64,000 nucleotides of DNA, from positions 36,574 to 100,573 of the forward strand of contig NZ_JAKGBZ010000013.1 in NCBI RefSeq assembly GCF_021556475.1. Reading direction: 5' to 3'. Numbering within the stretch: position 1 is the first letter of the stretch; the number at the start of each line of letters is the position of its first letter. The notes under the pieces were generated by a model that ran no database searches, had not been told where the DNA came from, and saw only the letters and a program-made list of their open reading frames with translations. Of this stretch, positions 18,725 through 27,549 are shown one piece after another. Source of the DNA: Acidiphilium iwatense. Lineage in GTDB: Bacteria; Pseudomonadota; Alphaproteobacteria; Acetobacterales; Acetobacteraceae. Made by a program: the position numbers and the translations under genes.

Positions 18725-19563
18725 GCTGTCGTCTCGATCGGCGTATCCGCCGCACCGCCCCATTCCGCCCATGATCCGTCATAGAGTGCGCCCATCGGCA
18801 GTCCCGCGCAAACCAGTCCGAGGGTGAGCACCGCCGCAGTCACGCCCGAGCCGCACATGGTCACCGGGCGGCTTTCCGGGCCGATGCCGCGCTGCTCGAA
18901 GGCGGCGCGCAGGGCGGCTTGCGGTTTCAGCGTGAAGTCGGCTCCGAGAAGGTCGGTAAAGGGCAGCGATCGGGCGCCCGGCACATGGCCGCCGCGCATG
19001 CCGGGGCGCGGCTCCGGCACGGCGCCGGAGAATCGTCCCGCCGCGCGGGCGTCGAGCAGGGTTTCCGCCTGTGCCGCGAGATTCGCCGCGATCGCGGCGC
19101 GATCGCGCAACAGATCGGGCCGCAGGCGCGGCGTGAAACGTCCGCGCGGTCTGGCGGTTGCTTCTCCCGTTGCCAATGCCCGGCCTTCGGCCCGCCATTT
19201 CGGCAAGCCGCCGTTGAGTACCCGCACCGCATCGTGGCCGAACAGCCTGAACATCCACCATGCCCGTGCGGCCGAGAACAGGCCGCGCTGATCGTAGACC
19301 ACCACGCGGCTGGCGTTCGAGATGCCGAAGCCTTCGGCCGCTTCGGCGAAGTCGGCCGCGCGCGGCACCATATGCGGCAAGGACGAGGCGCGATCGGCGA
19401 TGGTTTCGATGTCGAAGAACGTCGCACCCGGAATATGCGCTTCGGCGAACAGCGCCCGGGCGTTCTGCGTCTCGGCGGGCAGGTAGAACGATGCGTCGAG
19501 CAGGATCAGCGCCGGATCGGCGCGGTCATGGTCGAGCTGTTCGGTCGAAATCAGGTGATCCAT
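18721..19563 (-). CDS. sseA: 3-mercaptopyruvate/thiosulfate sulfurtransferase (two-domain rhodanese)
   Basis: A 280-residue tandem rhodanese protein. The inactive N-terminal domain ends with FRLFGHDAVRVLNGGLPKW and the active C-terminal domain has the CGSGVTAA loop; CGSGVT is the 3-mercaptopyruvate-type loop. It transfers sulfane sulfur to thiophilic acceptors in the cytoplasm. It is first in the sseA-metC-hisI unit, with its stop overlapping the metC ATG. Confidence 0.92.
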   Translation of the reverse strand: MDHLISTEQLDHDRADPALILLDASFYLPAETQNARALFAEAHIPGATFFDIETIADRASSLPHMVPRAADFAEAAEGFGISNASRVVVYDQRGLFSAARAWWMFRLFGHDAVRVLNGGLPKWRAEGRALATGEATARPRGRFTPRLRPDLLRDRAAIAANLAAQAETLLDARAAGRFSGAVPEPRPGMRGGHVPGARSLPFTDLLGADFTLKPQAALRAAFEQRGIGPESRPVTMCGSGVTAAVLTLGLVCAGLPMGALYDGSWAEWGGAADTPIETTA

Positions 19564-19630
19564 GGGCGCGGTGTAGCGCGCGGAGGAAAACTTGTCTCCC
19601 CGCGTGCCGGATGAGGGAAGGAACGCTTGC

Positions 19631-20518
19631 TCAGGCCGGAATGGCGGCCAGCAGGGCGTGAATCTGCTTCGCCGCCGCCGGGCCCTTGACCGCGTCGCGC
19701 CAGGTGGCTTCGGCGATGCGCTGATGGGTCATCACCGCATCCTCGGCGCTGGTGATCATTGCAACCCCGGTCTGCGCGTTCGGCGCGGCGTCGGTCGCGA
19801 ACGGGTTGATCGCGAGCGAAGCGCGCTCCGGGGTGCGCAGCAGCATGAACGGGCCGTTGGGTTCCGCACCGGAGACCAGCCCGAATTGCAGCCCGATCGG
19901 CTCGCTTTCCATCAGGTCGGCCATCCGCTCGATCTCGTGCCGCGCGGCATCGCGCCCGAGCGCGCGCAGGCGATCGGACAGCGGCAGGGTGCCGGCGACA
20001 CCGTCTTCGACGAATTTCTGGATCGCGCCGGAGGTGAAGATCGCGATCACCGAGGGGCGGCGGGCGAGAAACATCCGCTTGCGCGCGGTAAGCGCGCTCA
20101 TCACCTGCTCGGCGGCCGTGCGTGCGAGAGTGCGGTCGCCGCCGGTCTGGTCGGCCTGTTCCTCGAAGATCTGCGCGAGCACCGAGTCGTATTCGTCGGA
20201 GGTCGTCAGATAGCAGATCGGGCCGAAAAACTGGAGGATCTGGTCGGCGGTTTCCTCGATCTGCCTGATCCGCTCCAGATAGCCGATCGGGCGGCTATAA
20301 TATTCGACGCCGATTCCTAAAAGAGTGAGCGGCGAAATTTTGAGAAGTTCCGCAAGACGCTTGACGGTGTCCAGCTTAATCACCTCGCCTTTCTCATAGC
20401 GATAGAGCGCGGCGCGCGAAACGCCGAGCCGCGCGGCGATTTCCTCGGCCTTCAGGCCCGATTCCATCCGATAGGCCCGCAATTGCTGACCTATTTCGTT
20501 AAAGTGCATCATGTGCAT
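19631..20518 (-). CDS. XRE-family transcriptional regulator
   Basis: A protein of about 295 residues. The N-terminal helix-turn-helix has IGQQLRAYRMESGLKAEEIAARLGVSRAALYRYEKGEVIKL-like spacing (residues 5-45), with helix 3 around GVSRAALYRYEKG. The remaining 230 residues form an alpha/beta C-terminal domain that I do not recognise, plausibly ligand-binding. The start is uncertain among GTG 20524 and ATG 20518, 20512 or 20509. The gene sits alone, with a conspicuously AT-rich region upstream. The target is unknown. Confidence 0.85.
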   Translation of the reverse strand: MHMMHFNEIGQQLRAYRMESGLKAEEIAARLGVSRAALYRYEKGEVIKLDTVKRLAELLKISPLTLLGIGVEYYSRPIGYLERIRQIEETADQILQFFGPICYLTTSDEYDSVLAQIFEEQADQTGGDRTLARTAAEQVMSALTARKRMFLARRPSVIAIFTSGAIQKFVEDGVAGTLPLSDRLRALGRDAARHEIERMADLMESEPIGLQFGLVSGAEPNGPFMLLRTPERASLAINPFATDAAPNAQTGVAMITSAEDAVMTHQRIAEATWRDAVKGPAAAKQIHALLAAIPA

Positions 20519-20524
20519 TCCCAC

Positions 20525-20804
20525 ACCCGTTTGCCCGGCATACCCCGGAGTTACAGTTTATTAACAACAAAGTCAGTAAAAACGCCAAAATTGGGATATT
20601 CGATTTAAAGTCACAGTTGCTCTAAAAATAGCGAAACTCCCCTAGACATACTCATACATTGTGGCGGAGGCAACAGCTTGTTAAGCAAAATCTAATTTTT
20701 AATCGCACGCAATGCGTGATTCAACTGCAAGATGATTTTCCGAAATGGTGCGCGGCGACGCAGGGTTGTGCTAACAAGGCAACGAAGTGGCAGTAACAAG
20801 AAAA
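20525..20804. other. AT-rich intergenic region between XRE regulator and yraN
   Basis: About 280 bases with markedly lower GC than the surroundings, holding the divergent promoters of the XRE regulator and yraN. A short hairpin CACGC-aat-GCGTG lies at about 20705-20717. I see no gene, tRNA or clear terminator in it. The unusual composition could reflect regulator binding sites or nucleoid-protein binding. Confidence 0.5.
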
Positions 20805-21203
20805 ATGAACTTGACATTACCTGGTCTTCAGAAATCGGCGCAGCGCCGCCGTGCCGAACTGTGCGGACGCGATGCCGAATCGATCGCAGCCTCCTGGTAC
20901 GAAGAACGCGGCTTTGCGATTCTCGCGCGCAGATTGAGAACAGGCGGCGGCGAGCTGGATTTGGTTGTTGCCAGCCGCACGCTGGTGATTTTCGTCGAGG
21001 TCAAGGCGAGGCGCCATGTGCGCGCGGCGGCCGAGTCGGTTTCGCGCCGCCAGCAAAAGCGGCTGGCCGCCGCAGCGGAGATCGCCCTTGCCGAGAATCC
21101 CGCCTGGTGGCGCGACGGGGCACGATTCGACGTGGTTCTCGTGGTCGGCGATGCGGTGATCCCGATCGAGGATGCGTTTCGGCCCGGCGATTGGGCGGGA
21201 TGA
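20805..21203 (+). CDS. yraN: YraN/UPF0102 family endonuclease-like protein
   Basis: A 132-residue protein with the UPF0102 signature: RGFAILARRLRTGGGELDLV followed by LVIFVEVKARR, a Holliday-junction-resolvase-like nuclease fold with the E-D-(E/Q)xK catalytic pattern. The in-vivo role is uncertain (DNA processing is suspected). ATG 20805 (MNLTLPGLQK) was chosen over the in-frame GTG at 20787. In many genomes yraN follows rsmI, but here it does not. Confidence 0.9.
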   Translation: MNLTLPGLQKSAQRRRAELCGRDAESIAASWYEERGFAILARRLRTGGGELDLVVASRTLVIFVEVKARRHVRAAAESVSRRQQKRLAAAAEIALAENPAWWRDGARFDVVLVVGDAVIPIEDAFRPGDWAG

Positions 21204-21248
21204 GAGCATGGATGGCGGGTTTGTACATCTGCTTTATAAAAGGCACGC

Positions 21249-23294
21249 ATGAGAGACCGATCTGACGATGCCGGTGCGCCGGCGCTTCGCTCGCGCGGCC
21301 GGGTCGCCGCCGATATCCGAACCCGGTTCCGGCGCGATGTCGCGTTCTGGCCGCTGCGGGGACGACCTTGGACGATCGGGCCGTGCGGGCGGGCGTTTTC
21401 GGTCGGTCCGGCCGGTGCCGTCGTGCTCGATGAGCGTCTCGATGAGACCGGTTTGCTGATCGCGGCCAGGCTCGCCGGCGAATGGGGCCGGCTGATCGAA
21501 GCCGGGGCGCCGATAGGTTTGGCCGGGTTGGCGGCCGCGCGCGCCGCCGCCCAGTTCGCCCTGGCCGAGCGGCTTGGGCCGGCGCAATTCGGCTGGATCG
21601 AAACCATGGCGGGCGATCTGCCGCCGTCGGCCGAGCGCCTTGCGGCGATCTGGCGCGAGCTGGCGGCGCATTGCGCCGGTGCGTCCGGTGTCCTGCCGCC
21701 CGATGCCGCCGTGCGGATCGTTTCGCTGTGGCCGGTGCTCGGCACCGCCGAGGCGATCATGGAAACCGGCGGCGATATCCGCCTGCTGCGCGACCCGCAG
21801 ACCGACCTCAACGGCTATGGGTGCAGCCACCGGCCTCGGCCCTGGGCGATCACCTTCGCGTCCTCGACCGCGTCGTCGGTCTCCGAGCGTGGCTACGAGG
21901 CGGCCGACCGGGCGCGGCTGCGCCTGACCGCGGCGATGCTCGCGACCGGTGATCGGACCGCGGTGCAGGTGGAAGCGGCGGCGGTGCGCCGCGCGATCGG
22001 CCGGGCCTTCGGGGTTCCGCGCGGCGGTGCGGTGGTGCTGGCGGCGTCCGGCACCGACAGCGAATTGCTCGCCCTGGCGCTCGGCCATTTGCCGGACGCG
22101 GGCAAGCCGATCACCACGATTCTGCTGGCGCCGGAGGAAACCGGCAGCGGCGTGCCGATGGCGGCGATCGGGCGGCATTTCGCGATCGATACGGCGAACG
22201 GGCACGACGTGTCGCGTGCCGCGCCGATCGAGGGGTTCAGGGCCGACACGGTTCTGGTTTCGATTCCGCTGCGCGACGCCGCCGGGACGATCCGGCCGCA
22301 GGACGATATCCATGCCGACATCGTCGCGGCCGTTGCCAATGCGACCGGCGCCGGGCGGCTTGCGATCCTGCATGCACTCGATTTGTCGAAAACCGGGCTG
22401 CTCGCGCCGTCGATGGAACTGCTGCGCGCGTTGCGGGAGCGGTTCGGCGCGGTGCTCGACATCGTGGTCGATGCCTGCCAGCTTCGCATCGCGCCCGCGT
22501 ACATCCGGGCCTATCTCGACCTCGGCGCGGTGGTGCAGATCACCGGCTCGAAATTCCTCACCGGACCGCCGTTCGCCGGTGCGGCGCTGCTGCCGCCGGC
22601 GCTCGCGAAGCGCCTGTCGTCAGGCGCGCTGCCGGCAGGGCTCGATGCCTATTTCGGCCGTGCCGAGTGGCCGCAAGGCGCGCGCGCCGCACGATTGCTG
22701 CCGCCGACCGCCAATTACGGGCTTGTGCTCCGCTGGCGGGCGGCGCTGGCGGAATATCGCGCCTTCGCGAAGGTGAGCGATATGCGCAAGATCGCGGTGC
22801 TCGAGCGGTTCGCGGCGACGGTGCGGGAGGCGATCCGCGGCCATTCCATTTTCGTGCTCCAGAACGTGACCGCCCCGTGCCGCGACGGCGACGGATGGGA
22901 CGGGCTGCGCAGCGTGTTCGGCTTCGCCGTGCGCTCGCCGGATGAGTCGGGACGGCTGCTCGATCCCGCCGCGATGCGCAAGCTCTATCAATGGCTGAAT
23001 GCCGATTGTTCCGCGCTGTTCGATACCGCTGACGAGCGCCGCCTTGCCGCCCGGATCTGCCATATCGGTCAGCCGGTGGCATTGCCGGACGGCGATGGCG
23101 GGCAGGTCGGCTGGCTGCGGGTGTCGGCGGGGGCGCGGCTGATTTCGGGCGAACCATCGCATCGCGGACTTGCCGCAGCGCGCCGGCTCGACCGGGAAAT
23201 GATGGATCTGGCCGCCGTGTTCGACAAGATCGCGCTGCTGCACGCGCACTGGACGCGGATCGAGGCGGCGAATCCCTTGCCGCGCTATCGTTAG
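21249..23294 (+). CDS. Large PLP-dependent (fold type I) enzyme of unknown function
   Basis: A 681-residue protein. The first 180 residues look like a helical, Ala-rich domain. From about residue 195 (ITFASSTASSVSERGYEAA) the fold resembles aminotransferase class V: AASGTDSELLALALGH is a cofactor-phosphate loop, D408 lies in VVDACQ and K435 in TGSKFLTGPPFAG is the likely Schiff-base lysine. The C-terminal 240 residues are also unrecognised. No specific family comes to mind. It lies between yraN and an aldehyde dehydrogenase gene. The ATG at 21249 has AAGG upstream. A PLP enzyme is a confident class call; the reaction is unknown. Confidence 0.7.
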   Translation: MRDRSDDAGAPALRSRGRVAADIRTRFRRDVAFWPLRGRPWTIGPCGRAFSVGPAGAVVLDERLDETGLLIAARLAGEWGRLIEAGAPIGLAGLAAARAAAQFALAERLGPAQFGWIETMAGDLPPSAERLAAIWRELAAHCAGASGVLPPDAAVRIVSLWPVLGTAEAIMETGGDIRLLRDPQTDLNGYGCSHRPRPWAITFASSTASSVSERGYEAADRARLRLTAAMLATGDRTAVQVEAAAVRRAIGRAFGVPRGGAVVLAASGTDSELLALALGHLPDAGKPITTILLAPEETGSGVPMAAIGRHFAIDTANGHDVSRAAPIEGFRADTVLVSIPLRDAAGTIRPQDDIHADIVAAVANATGAGRLAILHALDLSKTGLLAPSMELLRALRERFGAVLDIVVDACQLRIAPAYIRAYLDLGAVVQITGSKFLTGPPFAGAALLPPALAKRLSSGALPAGLDAYFGRAEWPQGARAARLLPPTANYGLVLRWRAALAEYRAFAKVSDMRKIAVLERFAATVREAIRGHSIFVLQNVTAPCRDGDGWDGLRSVFGFAVRSPDESGRLLDPAAMRKLYQWLNADCSALFDTADERRLAARICHIGQPVALPDGDGGQVGWLRVSAGARLISGEPSHRGLAAARRLDREMMDLAAVFDKIALLHAHWTRIEAANPLPRYR

Positions 23295-23303
23295 CTGAAA
23301 TAA

Positions 23304-23317
23304 ATTGACATTTTTGT
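23304..23317. promoter_or_regulatory. Inverted repeat TGACA-TTTT-TGTCA before the aldehyde dehydrogenase
   Basis: A perfect 5-base inverted repeat with a 4-base spacer overlaps a consensus-like -35 hexamer (TTGACA, 23303-23308) 52 bases upstream of the aldehyde dehydrogenase ATG. No strong -10 is seen 17 bases on. It could be an operator overlapping the promoter; the regulator is unknown. Confidence 0.4.
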
Positions 23318-23369
23318 CACTATCTGGTTGTCTCCCCCGGCAAAAAAACAAAGATGGAGGGAAATCGCG

Positions 23370-24809
23370 ATGAATGTCGGCAGCAGGATCACGCTGGGAC
23401 CCGGTTCCGCCACCCCGGCGCTGAGCATCGAAGACGTGTTCGAGCGCCAGCGGACGCGCGCGATCGCCCTTCGCGTTTCCACCGCCGATGAGCGGATCGC
23501 GACGTTGCGCCGCCTGGAAAAAGCCATTCTCGGCCGGCGTGCCGCGATTTATGCCGCACTCGCCGCCGATCTGCACAAACCGGAAGCGGAAGCCGATCTG
23601 TCCGAGATCATGCCGATCCTGTCGGAAATCCGTCACACGTGCCGGCACCTGAAATCCTGGATGGCGCCGAGGCGGGTGCCCGCCACGCTCGCGATGCTCG
23701 GTACCAAAGCGGCGATCCGTCACGAGCCGAAAGGCGTGTCGCTGATCATTTCGCCCTGGAATTACCCGTTCAATCTGACCTTCGGGCCGCTGGCCTCGGC
23801 GATCGGCGCCGGGTGTACCGCGATCATCAAGCCCTCCGAACTCACGCCGCACAGCGCCGCGCTGATGGCCGAAATCGTGCGCGACACGTTTGCGCCTGAC
23901 GATGTCGCTCTGTTCGAGGGCGACGCCTCGGTCGCGACCGCTCTGCTCGATCTGCCGTTCGACCATATTTTCTTCACCGGCAGCCCGGCGGTCGGCAAGG
24001 TCGTGATGGCGGCGGCGGCGAAGCATCTCGCCTCGGTCACGCTGGAGCTTGGCGGCAAATCGCCGGTGATCGTCGACGAGACCGCCGATCTGAAGAAATC
24101 CGCGCGCAGCATCGTCTGGGGCAAATTCGCCAATAACGGCCAGACCTGCATCGCTCCCGACTATGCCTATGTTCATGAAAGCCGGATGCCGCAATTCATC
24201 GACGCGGCGCGCGGCGCGATCGCCGCTATGTATGGCGACGCGGCGGCAAGCCCGGATTATTGCCGCATCGTCAATGCGCGGCATTTCGCGCGCGTGCGGA
24301 ATCTGATCGACGACGCGACGACGCGCGGGGCGACGATCCATGCCGGCGGTACGGCCGATGCCGGGCAGAATTTCGTCGCGCCCACATTGCTATCGAACGT
24401 TTCGGCCGATTCATTGATCATGCAGGAGGAGATTTTCGGGCCGGTTCTGCCGATCCTGCCCTACGGCGATCTCGCCATGCCGGTGCGCGAGATCAATGCG
24501 CGGCCGAAGCCGCTCGCCCTGTATGTCTATACCAAGGACAAGGCGATCGCGGATCGGGTTATCACTGAAACCTCGGCCGGCGGCTCCTGCGTGAACGCCT
24601 CGATGGCGCATTTCCTTCACGCCAACCTGCCCTTCGGCGGGGTGAACAATTCGGGCATCGGCAACGCCCACGGGTTCTACGGGTTTCGCGCCTTCTCGCA
24701 TGAGCGGGCCGTGCTCTCGGACAAGTTCAGCGCGACCCCGATGCTGTTCCCGCCCTATTCAGGGCGGGTGAAGCAGATGATCAAGATGACGGTGAAGTTC
24801 TTTACCTGA
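23370..24809 (+). CDS. Aldehyde dehydrogenase, coniferyl-aldehyde/ALDH3 type
   Basis: A 479-residue NAD(P)-dependent aldehyde dehydrogenase. Its motifs are SPWNYPFNL (cofactor site), FTGSPAVGK, LELGGKSPV (catalytic Glu) and NNGQTCIAPDY (catalytic Cys), and the end VKQMIKMTVKFFT is typical of the ALDH3/CalB (coniferyl aldehyde dehydrogenase) group. It oxidises medium-size or aromatic aldehydes to acids; the true substrate is unknown. The start at 23370 is favoured by GGAGGG 8 bases upstream over an in-frame start at 23328. It converges on gabT. Confidence 0.9.
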   Translation: MNVGSRITLGPGSATPALSIEDVFERQRTRAIALRVSTADERIATLRRLEKAILGRRAAIYAALAADLHKPEAEADLSEIMPILSEIRHTCRHLKSWMAPRRVPATLAMLGTKAAIRHEPKGVSLIISPWNYPFNLTFGPLASAIGAGCTAIIKPSELTPHSAALMAEIVRDTFAPDDVALFEGDASVATALLDLPFDHIFFTGSPAVGKVVMAAAAKHLASVTLELGGKSPVIVDETADLKKSARSIVWGKFANNGQTCIAPDYAYVHESRMPQFIDAARGAIAAMYGDAAASPDYCRIVNARHFARVRNLIDDATTRGATIHAGGTADAGQNFVAPTLLSNVSADSLIMQEEIFGPVLPILPYGDLAMPVREINARPKPLALYVYTKDKAIADRVITETSAGGSCVNASMAHFLHANLPFGGVNNSGIGNAHGFYGFRAFSHERAVLSDKFSATPMLFPPYSGRVKQMIKMTVKFFT

Positions 24810-24812
24810 TCT

Positions 24813-26090
24813 TCATGCGGCGAGGGCTTGTTCCAGCGCGAGGAGGCCCTCGTCGAGCACCGCGTCGCTCACGGTGAGCGGCACGAGCAGGCGGACCGTG
24901 TTGTAGTTCACGCCGCAGGACAGCAGGATCAGCCCGTGCTCGCGTGCTTTGGCGAGAACCTGTTTGGTCCTTTCCGCATCCGGCTCGTAGCCGCCGCGCT
25001 CCTTGACCACATCGAACGCGATCATCGCACCAGGTCCCCTGATCGCCGCGATCGGGGCCACGTCGTTGCGCGCGGCGATTTTGTGCAGGCGGGACGTGAT
25101 GGCGGCGCCGATCGCATTGGCCCGGTCGACGAGTTTTTCCTCCTCGATCACGTCCAGCACCGCGAGCGCCGCCGCACAGGCGAGCGGGTTGCCTGCATAG
25201 GTGCCGCCGAGGCCGCCGGGCTCCGGCGCGTCCATCACCGCGGCGCGGCCGATCACGCCCGATAGCGGAAATCCGCCGGCGAGCGATTTCGCCACCGCGA
25301 TCAGGTCGGGCTTCACCCCGGAATGCTCGACGGCGAACATCCTGCCGGTGCGCCCGAAGCCGGTCTGCACCTCGTCGACGATCAGCAGGATGCCGTGCTG
25401 GTCGCAGAGTTTGCGCAGCGCCTGGAGCAGTTCGGTCGGGGCGGGGATGAATCCGCCTTCGCCCTGCACCGGCTCGATCGCGATGGCCGCGACGCGCGAC
25501 GGTTCGATATCGGCGCGGAAGATCGTCTCGATCGCGCGCAGGGAATCGGCGACGGTGACACCGAACGGCTCGAACGGGAAGGGCGCGTGATAGACCTCCG
25601 CCGGCATCGGCGCGAAATGCTTCTTGTAGGGCAGCACCTTGCCGGTCATCGCCATGGTCAGCAGGGTGCGGCCGTGATAGCCGCCGGCGAAGGTGATGAT
25701 GCCCGGCCGGCCGGTCGCCGCGCGAGCGATCTTTACCGCATTTTCAAGCGCTTCCGCGCCGGTTGTGAGAAAAATCGTCTTCGCCGGCCCCTCGATCGGG
25801 GCGATCGCGTTGAGCCGTTCGGCGAGCGCGATATAGGGCTCGTAGGGCGAAACCTGGAAACAGGTATGGGTGAAGCGCGCCATCTGAGCTTCGACCGCGG
25901 CGATTACCTTGGGGTGCCGGTGACCGGTGTTGAGCACCGCGATGCCGCCCGCGAAATCGACGTATCGGCGACCTTCCTCGTCCCACAGCTCCGAATTCTC
26001 GGCGCGTGCGGCGAATACCGGATGGGCGACGCCCACCCCGCGCGGCACGGCGGCTTCGCGGCGCGCTTGCAGGCTGGCATTGGTGGTCAT
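24813..26090 (-). CDS. gabT: 4-aminobutyrate aminotransferase-type class III transaminase
   Basis: A 425-residue class III PLP aminotransferase. Features are YVDFAGGIAVLNTGHRHP, TGAEALENAVKIARAATGRP, FAGGYHGRTLL, EPVQGEGGF, IVDEVQTGFGRTG, and the Lys in VAKSLAGGFPLS. This pattern fits GabT (GABA to succinate semialdehyde), although ornithine or lysine specificities are possible. ATG 26090 (MTTNASLQ) has GGGGAGGA upstream. It converges on the aldehyde dehydrogenase with only 3 bases between them and is divergent from cfa. Confidence 0.9.
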   Translation of the reverse strand: MTTNASLQARREAAVPRGVGVAHPVFAARAENSELWDEEGRRYVDFAGGIAVLNTGHRHPKVIAAVEAQMARFTHTCFQVSPYEPYIALAERLNAIAPIEGPAKTIFLTTGAEALENAVKIARAATGRPGIITFAGGYHGRTLLTMAMTGKVLPYKKHFAPMPAEVYHAPFPFEPFGVTVADSLRAIETIFRADIEPSRVAAIAIEPVQGEGGFIPAPTELLQALRKLCDQHGILLIVDEVQTGFGRTGRMFAVEHSGVKPDLIAVAKSLAGGFPLSGVIGRAAVMDAPEPGGLGGTYAGNPLACAAALAVLDVIEEEKLVDRANAIGAAITSRLHKIAARNDVAPIAAIRGPGAMIAFDVVKERGGYEPDAERTKQVLAKAREHGLILLSCGVNYNTVRLLVPLTVSDAVLDEGLLALEQALAA

Positions 26091-26286
26091 GGCGGTCCTC
26101 CCCTTGAATGATGGGCCGACTATAGACGGTGCCGCGTTCTCCGAAAGCTTCCGCTTCGCAACCCGGCGCTGCGCGCGGACAGACGCTTTCCCCGCCGGTT
26201 TTGTTCGGTCGCGAATCCGTCGAACGGCTTGTGGCCGGACCCTCTCGTGAACACATGATCGACGACGCACGGAGAGCCGGTCCAGG

Positions 26287-27516
26287 ATGTTCGCAAAAAT
26301 TCTTAATTACGTGGTCCGCTCCGGCAGTCTCCGTCTGATCGACGGCGCGGGTCGCATCCATGCGATCGGCGACGACTCGCCACCCCGCGTCACCGTCCGG
26401 CTCCGCTCGCGCCGGCTCGACATCACGCTGGCGCTCAACCCCAGCCTCTCGATCGGCGAAGCCTACATGGACGGCATGTTCGTGATCGAGCAGGGCACAC
26501 TCTATGATTTCCTCGATGTCATCGGGCGGAACGCCGATCGCATCGGCACCCATCCCTGGCTCGGCCTGCTCGCGCGGCTCGGCACGCATATCCAGCAACG
26601 CAACCCGATCGGCCGGGCGCGCCGCAACGTGGCGCACCATTACGATTTGTCCGACAAACTCTACGACATCTTCCTCGATCGCGACCGGCAATATTCCTGC
26701 GCCTATTTCACCAGCGAAACCGACAGCCTGGAGACCGCGCAGCAGAACAAGAAACGTCATATCGCGTCCAAGCTGATGCTCGACCAGCCCGGATTGCGGA
26801 TTCTCGATATCGGTTCCGGCTGGGGCGGCCTCGGTCTTTATCTGGCGCAGACGGCCGGGGCGGATGTCACCGGCGTCACGCTGAGCACCGAACAGCACAA
26901 AATGAGCACCGCGCGCGTGGCCGAAGCAGGGTTGACCGATCAGGTACGGTTCGCCTTGCGCGACTACCGCGAACAGGAGGGGACATTCGACCGCATCGTC
27001 TCGGTCGGCATGTTCGAGCATGTCGGCAAGAAGAACTATGCCGAGTTCTTCGCGCGTCTCCGCGACCTTCTGGTCGATGACGGCGTGGCATTGCTTCACG
27101 CGATCGGGGATAATGGCGTGCCGGGTCCGATCAATCCGTTCATCCGAAAATATATTTTTCCAGGCGCCGATACGCCGTCGCTTTCCGAGGTGTTCTCGGC
27201 GGTCGAGCGCAGCGGCCTCATCGTCACCGATCTCGAAATCCTGCGCCTGCACTACGCGCGGACATTGCGGCTGTGGCGCGAGCGGTTCATGGCGCGGCGC
27301 GACGAGGTGGCGGCGCTGTACGACGAGCGCTTCTGCCGGATGTGGGAGTTCTATCTCGCTCTCTGCGAAGTGGGCTTCCGGCACCGCTCGAACATTGTCT
27401 TCCAGATGCAGCTTGCGAAGCGTCGCGACGTCGTGCCGATCACTCGCGATACGATGGGGATCTGGGAGCGCGCTCATGCCGAGCGTCCCGCGCAATGGCC
27501 GTCGGCTGTGCAATGA
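26287..27516 (+). CDS. cfa: Cyclopropane-fatty-acyl-phospholipid synthase
   Basis: A 409-residue SAM-dependent enzyme that methylenates unsaturated acyl chains of membrane phospholipids, often aiding acid tolerance. The N-terminal lipid-binding region precedes NVAHHYDLSDKLYDIFLD, YSCAYF, the SAM motif ILDIGSGWGGLGLYLA, GVTLSTEQ, and SVGMFEHVG. The length fits the Cfa family. ATG 26287 follows the divergent gabT promoter region by about 200 bases; an AI-2E-family gene follows 33 bases downstream. Confidence 0.95.
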   Translation: MFAKILNYVVRSGSLRLIDGAGRIHAIGDDSPPRVTVRLRSRRLDITLALNPSLSIGEAYMDGMFVIEQGTLYDFLDVIGRNADRIGTHPWLGLLARLGTHIQQRNPIGRARRNVAHHYDLSDKLYDIFLDRDRQYSCAYFTSETDSLETAQQNKKRHIASKLMLDQPGLRILDIGSGWGGLGLYLAQTAGADVTGVTLSTEQHKMSTARVAEAGLTDQVRFALRDYREQEGTFDRIVSVGMFEHVGKKNYAEFFARLRDLLVDDGVALLHAIGDNGVPGPINPFIRKYIFPGADTPSLSEVFSAVERSGLIVTDLEILRLHYARTLRLWRERFMARRDEVAALYDERFCRMWEFYLALCEVGFRHRSNIVFQMQLAKRRDVVPITRDTMGIWERAHAERPAQWPSAVQ

Positions 27517-27549
27517 GTCGAATTGGGGGCATGCTTTAGGAAAACCCTG

